From contig OY365806.1 of NCBI GenBank assembly GCA_959347315.1, positions 27,394,811 through 27,458,810 on the forward strand: a stretch of DNA of 64,000 nt, read 5' to 3'. The DNA is from Bimastos eiseni (taxonomy: Eukaryota; Annelida; Clitellata; Crassiclitellata; Lumbricidae). The notes under the pieces were generated by a model. It made no database searches. It was not told the DNA's origin and saw only the letters and a program-made list of their open reading frames with translations. The position numbers were made by a program, and so were the translations under genes. Below, in pieces: positions 55,575 to 64,000 of the stretch (positions are counted from its first letter, which is position 1; each line of letters opens with the position of its first letter).

Positions 55575-55690
55575 TTGGCCACAGACTCCCACAACTATTC
55601 GATTACCACGGGAAAGGTTCATTCTACCGCATCAGTGCATATCTGGCTGCTCTCTCCGCACTAGCGTACGCACATGATCTGGTTCTCTTG
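55575..55690 (+). pseudogene. coding-like direct repeat, copy 1
   Basis: After a 2-nt offset the frame reads GKGSFYRISAYLAALSALAY then AHDLVLLSE, closely parallel to GNGSFLRINGYLIALSTLF in copy 2 (56034-56140). Of the differences in the aligned part, most fall at third codon positions, which suggests the ancestor was coding. The frame is broken near GATTACCACGGG. Family unknown. Confidence 0.4.
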
Positions 55691-56025
55691 AGTGAGAATA
55701 CAGTGGTATGTCTGGTGTAAAAATACAGCTCTTAAACTCGGTTTTGTATCGTCTTATTGACCAACCGAGATCGCTGCATCGGAGATTCGTTTTTTTTCCA
55801 GTCCGTTTGTATGCATGGCATTGTGTGCATGTGTTCATTTAAGTATGAATCCATGTATGTATTCATGTATATATTGGCATGTAACGGAGTTGTACTGAAT
55901 CCCAGCACGTCCACAGCTTGTGAACAGTGCGAGAGTATTCACTAAGGAGAGGTAAGAGCGATATAAGCGACGGTTCCAAGACGGACCTGGTCGCGTCATA
56001 CCATCGTCGTCAACCACGTATGATG

Positions 56026-56145
56026 AGTACAGATACTCACACGACTGTTGGATTACCCCATGGGAATGGATCATTCTTACGTATCAATGGATATCTGATT
56101 GCTCTTTCTACACTGTTCATGTTTGTACGTACGTGATCTGGACTA
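56026..56145 (+). CDS. coding-like direct repeat, copy 2
   Basis: THTTVGLPHGNGSFLRINGY then LIALSTLFMFVRT-stop, within a 69-codon frame from 55927. It is homologous to 55575-55690, 450 bp to the left. It could be two decayed copies of an exon or of a mobile element; no splice sites are clear. Confidence 0.3.
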
Positions 56146-56149
56146 ATAA

Positions 56150-57780
56150 CTGACGATTTCAGAGAATGACTCTGTGAAGAAACTATGCTTAACGAATCTG
56201 CTAAGATCACCCGGAAAATTGCCAATTATATATAATTATTTATATACATGTATGTAAAATTGTACATATAATTATATAATTATATATGTATATATATATA
56301 TGAGCCTACACACAAACAGACCGGATGACATCTCGTACTCATGATCTATTTGAAGCGTTATCGTTGTGAACCCGTGTGATCCAACATACAGCATATTGTT
56401 CTTAATGATAAATCAATATATTATCAACATGATAAGCCGTGTACTTATGTCCATATTGCCTTGGTGAGTGACTACAGTGTAGTCGATGGTATGGTTGAAA
56501 TTGCTACGTGGTCGGTCCATGTGGAAGTGGTGTTCAATCAAATCAATCAAATGAGAAACCATTTTATTTCGAGACATCAGTCATCCGTAATCCAAGTAAA
56601 CAAGCAGTCAACAGCAGCAGCAGCATAACGGAATGATGGATGCTCGGAATGGGTTATCTAGTGTGGGACGTCTTCCGCTGACCCTGGATGACAATAAGCA
56701 GAACGAAAGGCAACTGGATTAAATGAGTGATTGTAGCTCCGTTTCTCCACTCATTGGAGAATTGGGCAACCAGAGGACCCTGGAATTGTGTTTCGTGTTC
56801 AAAGAGATTCAGTGGTTCTAGGACACAAGCACCCCGGACAATAACCCTCGAATAGTATAATGGTAAGACAGTAATGGTAAGACACGAAAATCTTCGTACA
56901 CCACTTATGCAAATCATTAAATTACTTTACAAATAATGTAAAAAAAACTAGACAGTTATAATGATTTTATTGGACATTTGGGTTATATTAGTGAACCATT
57001 CATGTTGAGTATTAAATTAGCAGTTAATTAGCAAACATGTGACAGTATGGTAGATCATTACATGCAAAGAGTGGACTTTATGCAAATAACCGCTCCCCAA
57101 GAGTGGACTCAAAAGCTATATAAAAGAAAAGTGTCATTATGTGATATAAACCTACTCGTGTCTTACCATAATTGCTGTGGGCTGTTTGCCAATTTTCTGC
57201 AACGTAGTTACGTAGGCCTATCTACTAATTTGAGTCTTACGGTATTTATGTGATATTTTCTACTCTGGTTGACCTCTGGTTGACTTAATTCTTACCAGTA
57301 AACTATTCGGGGGTTATTGTCCTGTCACCGGCTCAATATTTATGAGTATTCACATGGTATTTGAACAGCATAGGCCTTCCATCAGAGGCGGTGATCCCGG
57401 GGTTGGTCGAGGGAGACAATTCCCCCTCAACACTTTGCACGTTTGTCCCCCACGTTTTCTAAATCTCTCATTGGTTGTCTCCCCACTTGTCAAACGAGAT
57501 CGCCGCCTCTGCCTACCGCGTAAAAATTTACTGGTCCAATCCTTGTTCACTGCAATTGCAGGTGCTGTTAACAGTTATGGAGGTTGACTCAGGTCGGAGG
57601 AAAGCAGCTCAGAACATTGTTGAGACTCAGATGGACCTACATTACCAATCTGATTAAGGACGATGTCTTCCTGATCGAAAGCCTCCTCCATCGCTTTATC
57701 ACAATAAGCGTCTTTCAAGACCTAATTGACAGATATGTAAAGTCAAGATATAATGTTTATAATGACGATGTAATCATCTA
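56150..57780. other. no gene seen
   Basis: A TA-rich patch at 56225-56300 and unique sequence. ORFs at 56654-56917 and 57342-57587 have no recognisable domains. Confidence 0.35.
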
Positions 57781-57781
57781 C

Positions 57782-58263
57782 CTATAATAATAATGTACCG
57801 GCAGTGATTTGATACCGGTGGGTGCATATAATTATGGCCTCACTATAGGCTGTCATTCGTTGAGGGTACAGACAACGATTCATCGATATCTGATCTTGGG
57901 CACCAAGAAACGGTGGATTAGCGATGTCAAAAATGACTTGCTCTGAATTAGAAGTGAATAAAACCTTGCAAGAAACTGAGCAAGATTTAAAGATGTCGCA
58001 TAAAGATGTGTGACAACTATGCAAGGAACTTGGAAGTACGGTGGATGGAAGTGAATTGGATGGGAGGCAACAGTGAATCATCGCTGGTCTGATGACATAG
58101 CCATTGCTGACTTTAAACAGCTTTGCGCAGCTTTGAGCTGCGTCTTCCGTCTGACAAGAGGATTGATTCAGTTTCTCCATTGACTTTGTGCAGTTGGCCA
58201 GATGTTGATGGTTGCAATGCGCGCCGTTAATTAACAGCGTCTCTGCGTCGTATAATGTAGGGC
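57782..58263 (-). CDS. cysteine-rich ORF, possible secreted-domain exon
   Basis: The longest non-repetitive ORF of the window (170 codons in all, 57782-58294 on the minus strand). A candidate acceptor ACTTGACAG ends at 58264, giving phase 1. Residues after it include NGAHCNHQHLANCTKSMEKL, NQSSCQTEDAAQSC, then a second cluster with HCC, HSCHTSLCDIFKSC and SVSC. The regular cysteines suggest an extracellular disulphide-rich domain. A downstream stop ends the frame at 57782 and the only donors (for example TGCAAG|GTTTTA) are weak, so it could be a terminal exon or a chance ORF. No family recognised. Confidence 0.3.
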
Positions 58264-58689
58264 CTGTCAAGTAGCTGTCTGATTCAACGAACACAGAGGG
58301 CTATGCAACTGGTCCAAGCAGGCAAGTATTAAGGTAGGCTGGAATGTATGCTGAGCATAATCATATATAGTCTATCAGTATTATCTAAGTATTCCGACTC
58401 AGGACAAAGTACGACGAACGCAAGTCGATATGCAATAGTAGGCCTACAGTATCTACATAGACTATAAATGGCCGCACTCAGTTCATGTGTTCAGACTGCG
58501 CAACCATTTGCTTGTTCTTTCTATTCCCATCTGCTCTTGTCTTCTGAGTTTCATTTACACCACATCATTTGTCGATAGTCAGCTGGCTCAGCAACTGTGC
58601 CATGCTTTTCAATATCTACCAGATGTTATGATTACTAATCCAACTACGTACGGGGCATGTGTCCTTACAGGACTTTCTTCCTTTTGGCC

Positions 58690-58790
58690 TCTTCTATTTT
58701 GACTAGATTTGAATCATACTTGCAATGTATTCGTGGTTGTTGGGATCAATAAAAAACAACAGCCGTTATGCTATGCTATGTTATGGCATC
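58690..58790 (+). mobile_element. possible LINE 3' end
   Basis: GTTGTTGGGATCAATAAAAA ACAACAG followed by TTATGCTATGCTATG, an AATAAA plus short-repeat ending typical of non-LTR elements. The upstream ORF (58487-58702) gives no RT motif. Confidence 0.35.
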
Positions 58791-58794
58791 TACA

Positions 58795-58872
58795 GTTGAG
58801 CGCCTCTGAGCAGATATTTTGAAGGGGCGCTATATCAAATATTTTTGATTGATTGATTGGTTGATTGATTAC
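58795..58872 (+). mobile_element. LINE 3' tail fragment
   Basis: GAGCGCCTCTGAGCAGATAT, TTTGAAGGGGCGCTATATCA and a (TTGA)n tail, the same terminus as at 51720-51830 and 54790-54868. Confidence 0.7.
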
Positions 58873-58874
58873 AG

Positions 58875-60130
58875 TCGCACGTCCACTAACATTATGTCCA
58901 ACCCGATCAAACTGACTGATTGTTTTTAATGTTGGCCTCATCTCACGTAGATAATTAATTTGGCTGCTCTCCAACATTTCTGACCCTAATCTTGGCGTAA
59001 ACTCGCTACCAGCATTGACCAAAACCAAACTATTATATATGCATTTGTTCGGATTGCAACCTTTAGCGAGGCTAAAAAAGAGCACCTCGTTTATCTGCAT
59101 TAGTTACGTTGCGTGTTAGAAGCAATTTATCCGATCCCAAAGCCACCCTTAAAGAGCGCTGCGTATCTCTTGGCAAAACTCAGGCTGAGGAGATGTCTCC
59201 GAGGAATTTCTACACAAATGCGTTGAGTTGACGTTGACCGTCACACAATTGACTAATATTAGGCCTACATGTATATGCGGAATATGAATTGGTCTTTCTG
59301 GAATTTGACCATCTTTATTTCTCTCTCTCCATCTCTGCCTGTCTATCTGTCTCATTATCTCCGTCTACCGCTCTTCTCTTCTCTCTCTCTCTCTCGCTCT
59401 CTCTATTTTTCACTATCAATCGCTCTCTTTTTCTCTCTGTCTATCTAACGCTCTGAGAATTCTTAAGGCCTACAATTCTTCGCTGACTGATCGCAGTCTA
59501 TGTCTGTTCCTGCTCGATCAATATCCGTTTACGGTTCGTATACAATTATGTAATGTTATTATGTTATCGAGAAGGGCAGCTATCATCAATCGATCTAGGC
59601 CTACTTATCGATCAGTCGATTTGTTTCCTTCCTAGGAGAAATCGTCCCCATAGCATATCTGTTGATATTATGTTTCTACCGAACATCTGCATGTCTTCGG
59701 TATCTCTCCGGTTTGACGCTTTATCTGCGACGAACGTTTATTTGGATCGTTTCCACTGAGAATCATTGTCACACAACAATCGCGGTAAACATAGCAGCGA
59801 GTGGTCAGATTTCTGAACCAAACAAAAGAGATGAGAAGTTGAATTGAAGAAATTATCACTGAAGATGTTCTTCTTTAATTCAAAAAGTTCTGATGGTCTC
59901 TTATGTTACACTACAAAACCAAAGACGATTAATTTAACACAGATATTGTTTAAGTAAATTGTTGCTCTATAAAAAAATTATCTGACATCAATTTGTTAGC
60001 AGAGTTATGTTGTTGGCGCCAAGTAATGGTGCATTAAGGGCTTAATCACTCCGGGGGTCCCCATATAACGATCATCGTCATATCTTTCTCTATCTCGACC
60101 TCCAGTCTCATCGTCTCTGAAATTCTGTAA
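58875..60130. other. no gene seen
   Basis: A CT-rich tract at 59315-59450 and TAGGCCTA at about 59261 and 59596. No coding evidence. Confidence 0.4.
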
Positions 60131-60139
60131 ACGCTCCTT

Positions 60140-60545
60140 AGTCTATATGCTGTACCAGCACTTTTGAACGGACTCCCAAAAGAACTCCGTCAGTTTGCTC
60201 ATCCCCACATTTCACCTCCAAATAAAAATTATAACCTCTCTTCCGCTTTCACTATCCTCTGCTACTTTCCAGTCACGACTAAAAACCGAACTCTTCAGGG
60301 TGTCCTATCCAGACTCTACTCCTGCGGCACCACATGACCCCCATCATCACAGACTACCACCGCAGCATCACGCTTTCTCCTCTGCTTGACTCCCCGGATT
60401 TCGACCTGGCACAGGAAAGAAGCGAGAGGATTGGCTATTGTGGACTTGATTTGGTATAGCGCCGGTGAATAAGTTGGTCTCCCTGACGTGGCTTCTGTGA
60501 GCGTTGATAAATTTTCGAGGATTTACATTACATTATATTACATCC
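60140..60545 (+). mobile_element. truncated LINE 3' end with frameshift
   Basis: ALLNGLPKELRQFAHP (60155-60205), then in another frame PLSLSSATFQSRLKTELFRV SY (60244-60306): the WNGLPxELR...FxSRLKTxLF tail of a non-LTR reverse transcriptase. The 3' UTR has TTGGTATAGCGCCGG and ends in a TTACATTACAT repeat near 60545. Confidence 0.75.
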
Positions 60546-60549
60546 GAGA

Positions 60550-61796
60550 AAAGAAAGCGGAAGAGAGTAAACTTTCAACCCTCTAAACTGATTGCAATAA
60601 TTGTGAAATATTTGTTAGTTCTCGCTATTCATTGTCACGAATATCGATTCCATAGACTGGTCTCTGGTCTAACGTCAGCGAGGCGCTGAAAATAACCTCA
60701 TTTCGATCAATTTAAATGAACCATGGAACTGGTGCAATGTATTGTAAAAGCTCCAGATTATAAATGAGCATAAATTTATGGTTTTGGACGCGAAGAGGAA
60801 AGTTACTTCAACGATTCGTAAAGCTTTAAAATTCTTAAAGCATCATTAGCTGAATGCTCAGCTAATTAGTGCCCACGTACTCATTAGAAAAATTCGCCTA
60901 TTATATATTAATTAATAGACCCCTTATACATACAATGAATGCTGTTTAGTATGATTTGTCAAATTCTTGTGGTATTTTTTATGGGTCCGACCAAATGAAG
61001 CGCATCATTTCCAATCCATTCTTTAGCAATCGGAAGCCAAGCGTGATTCACAAATTGCGAAGCGTGAGCCCTGATTCTATAAATCTGCTGTAGACCTATG
61101 TGAAAACAGATGGAATATGGATGGAGAAGGACATCGTGGTAATGTTGACCATCTCGTCTAAACTACGTACAGTTTCTTTAACTTCTCATTCAAGTGATGC
61201 TATAAGTTATCATTCAACGGAAATAAAAATAAAGAACGCTGATTCTCTAATTACAATTCAGAGCATCCGGTGTACAGGCAAGACGCTACAATCAGCGTAA
61301 GACAAAACAGTTTATAGCAAAATTCTAAGGTCTAAATCGGTTCTCAGAGCTGTTAAGCATAGAACTCCGAGAAGTCTGTGGGAATCCGATTTAGAGCGCT
61401 GTTTTAGTATTAAGACAACATGATTAGGTCTTTTATATCTGCTTTCCTCTACAGTCTGGGGCTATTGTACCGGCAACCTGCTGCTGCAAAATAGCCTAGT
61501 GCGTCCTGAATTGTGAGTGATCTGAACTTCAAATTAGTTTCGGATTAAGTCGCTAATTTTTAAATGAAAGGTTACACTAAAATAATGACTTAAATAGCAA
61601 GTATTAACTCAAGATGTTTATAATCGTTTGAAATAAAACGCCGAACCGTTTAAACAATTGCAGTTGAGTTAAAATTGTGCACGTAGCTTCATTTTTAAGA
61701 TTACTTACAAAGCTAAAAGTTACAATTCTGCCGTTTCATTATTTATTAATAAACCATATTCCAGCATTTTAGTCATAATTCGAGTGACGACAATCA
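60550..61796. other. no gene seen
   Basis: AT-rich unique DNA. Confidence 0.4.
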
Positions 61797-61920
61797 CCTT
61801 GACGACAATCACACTATGACGACAATCACCATAACGACAATCACCATAACGACAATCACCATAACGACAATCACCATAACGACAATCACCATCGTAACAA
61901 TCACCAACACGACAATCATC
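61797..61920. repeat. 15-bp minisatellite, about 8 copies
   Basis: The unit ACGACAATCACCATA is nearly exact in the middle and diverged at both ends. In frame it reads Tyr-Gly-Asp-Cys-Arg on the minus strand and Thr-Ile repeats on the plus strand. Confidence 0.95.
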
Positions 61921-61924
61921 AAGG

Positions 61925-63540
61925 TTCATCATGATCAAAGACTGATCTGCTGGACTAATAACGTCTTTCGATTCTGTGACACGTTTTGTCAAACTACACC
62001 TGATTGATTTATCGTTATTTGGTCTGCAGATAATATATGAATGCATTCCAGCTCTATATAATTTATCGTTGAATGCATATTATTTGTGTTCTGCGGTGGA
62101 CATTCGCTGAGCATCGAAAGCCACTGAATTGTTGCTTTCGCAGGTGATGGGAATGTTGATTGATTTTGCCACTTTATCTCGTTTGACAAGTCTGTCGTGC
62201 TCTCGGCCGCAGTCGCTGTTCTTCGCCGCAGTCGATTATTTTCCACGGATTCGATTGAAAGGATGAAGACGAAGACGGAAGAAGACGACCTGAATTCTTT
62301 TTTGATCATCGTCTTCCTACTCTGTGACGGACCATCCTCTCGACAATTTTGTCTTCTCTTTTCTTACTTGCCTTGTTTTATTCTAGTTCATATTTGTCTC
62401 GTTCTCCTTCTATGCAATACAATACAACAGAATGCAATATGATATTCGCTTGAATCCAAAAATATTTAGCTGACACGACCACAACTGGTTGTCTTGTTGT
62501 TCGTTTTCTTCTTGGTCCCGTTCTTGCTCTTCTTCTTCCCCCATTGGCTATGTCTCACGCAGCGCAAGGCAGTCGTTTGCTTCCACTGTTTTTAACCCTT
62601 CAAGAGAAACTGAGTGGCGAATGCGTCGTTCACTGTCCGTTTCTCTTCTTTTTTGGTCGAAAGAGAGCGCTGTCTGTTAATCTGATGCTGCAGGTCTCAG
62701 TCGCTCTGTTGGTCAGTTCGACGCTTCAGAGCGAAGTAGAGAATTCCATGTGGAGACGAACAAGCACCTCGCAAAGTCTTTCGCATTTGAGAATTGCAAT
62801 TAAAGCTTTGACTTAGCAGCGTCTCCTGTTCTTGACTGCCACCGCCGCGTCTGTTCTTTCATCTTCAGCTGGCGGTAAATCTCAAGTCGACAGCTTCAGC
62901 TCTGCATTTATGTTCTCGTTCGCTTTCCTTCCTTTTCTCCTAGTTCTCATATATATTGCATAAATTTCTGCACTTGTAAGTAAGAGACTCCTATGCACAG
63001 TGTATCAACGATGGAGCGCCAAGCAGTATTCAACTCAGTATTCGCAATATTAGACCGCTAGGATAAAGAGACAACCCATGATAGTTGAGCAAAATTTTGA
63101 GGTAATGTAGGTCTAAGTGGAAATTGAGAAAAAAATTAAGTAACGACTGAGAAGAACGTACAAAAACAGATAGACTGGCGTTTTCCAATCTTTTTTGGCT
63201 GTGGAATATTTTTTATCCTGAATTTTTTTGACGGAACCCCTCTCCAAAACTAAATATATTTTGTTGTAGGCATAAATGCTTGAGAATGAAGACAATCATA
63301 GGCTTAGGCCAAGATTAGATTAGCAACAATACAAATATCGATGATTATGACATACGAATTCTCTTTCATATAAAATTATGCACAAAGTGACCGATATAGA
63401 AAATTCTAAAAGAAAATTTATTCACACTAAAAGTTTTTTGTGGAACATTTGTCTTCACCTCAGGGGACCCTAGAGTTCCGCGAAACACAGTTTGGAAACG
63501 TCGAGGTAGACATTTCTAAGATTACCAAAACAGAAACGCG
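61925..63540. other. no gene supported
   Basis: Minus ORF 61989-62309 and plus ORF 62544-62816 are the longest; neither has a recognisable domain. The sequence near 62410 (CAATACAATACAACAGAATG) looks like a retroposon tail. 62820-63540 shows nothing. Confidence 0.3.
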
Positions 63541-63544
63541 CATT

Positions 63545-63900
63545 ATTACTATTACAGCAGTTTTATATAGCGCTCCTTCAAGGCCATCAACTCAGAAGCG
63601 CTCCTAGCCCAAAAACAGACAAACAGAACAGTCTTAAGACCAGAGAAGAATAGAGCAGCTTGACCAATAGGCGTTAGACGCAGTGCCACTGGAAGGTCGT
63701 TTATGGATGCGGAATTGTAAAATTGAAGAGATGACTGGAGTGGGTAATCAAGAGCGCTTCAGTCACCATTGCCCTGAGTGGAGCAGTAAGTAATGTAACG
63801 CAAGTGGACATAGAGCTGTTTATATACTAACGGTGGAAGCTGACCTGTTCTGAACGTTGGCCTGGACAGTGGACACGGTCTGAGGATGTAGAGAAGAGCA
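63545..63900 (-). mobile_element. truncated LINE 3' end (SASE family)
   Basis: The minus strand encodes NDLPVALRLTPIGQAALFFS, then GLKTVLFVCFWARSASE (about 63690-63585). The 3' UTR is CTTGAAGGAGCGCTATATAA, with a short (TAA/TAG) tail at the left end. It matches the C-terminal signature of the copy at 8975-9862. 5'-truncated. Confidence 0.75.
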
Positions 63901-64000
63901 CATCATAAATAATTTGAATGTTGACAGCTTAAAAATGGAAAAGAAATTTGGTCTGCGAGTTTGTGAAAGCAACATCGCAAATCGGTCCGAACGAATCCAT

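Noticed and set aside
57350..57550. GC-rich ORFs on both strands near GGTGATCCCGGGGTTGG
   Set aside because: No recognisable domain. Looks like part of a repeat, but I could not find a second copy in the window.

Overview
The window is eukaryotic genomic DNA, AT-rich, almost gene-empty and crowded with simple repeats, minisatellites and decayed transposons. No operons, ribosome-binding sites, tRNA or rRNA genes or compact long ORFs are present, so it is not prokaryotic. Many truncated CR1/L2/Jockey-like LINE 3' ends, hAT elements, tRNA-derived SINE-like repeats and spliced exons point to an animal. The strongly over-represented palindrome TAGGCCTA and the microsatellite load resemble marine invertebrate genomes (recalled, not computed). 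I cannot name the phylum. The longest ORFs (6.7-7.4 kb, 38-39 kb, 49 kb) are translations of tandem repeats, not genes.

The gene evidence is short exons. (1) Minus strand, left side: two phase-0 exons (5550-5621 and 3748-3816) give an acidic N-terminus like CPSF6/CPSF7, the large subunits of cleavage factor Im; the gene runs off the left edge, so 1-3747 is probably intron. (2) Minus strand, middle: a signal-peptide exon (20935-21004) and a cysteine-patterned exon (14880-15008), both in phase 1, look like the first half of a secreted or GPI-anchored Ly6/uPAR protein with a 5.9 kb intron. (3) Plus strand, 32.6-38.2 kb: up to six related exon-like units with similar acceptors, some sharing their downstream intron as well. 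(4) A likely plus-strand first coding exon of unknown function (50718-50949), and weaker exon-like ORFs at 46.9-47.2, 55.6-56.1 and 57.8-58.3 kb.

Layout: 0-6 kb CPSF6/7-like 5' end with two MITE-like elements and a foldback; 6.6-7.7 kb 36-bp minisatellite; 9-14 kb LINE fragments and a SINE; 14.3 kb perfect palindrome; 14.9-21 kb Ly6-like gene with LINE debris in its intron; 21-26.5 kb little but repeats; 26.5-28.8 kb 47-bp minisatellite and a segmental duplication; 28.8-31.8 kb nothing recognised; 32-38 kb exon array, an inverted gag-like duplicate and a hAT transposase relic; 38.3-43.1 kb CAATTG-rich element family; 46.4 kb 26-bp minisatellite; 48.28-48.48 kb assembly gap; 49-55 kb microsatellites and the proline-rich exon; 54-64 kb more LINE ends.

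I found no complete autonomous mobile element and no evident defence or biosynthetic system. The most interesting structures are the duplicated exon array, the CAATTG element family and the TAGGCCTA enrichment.
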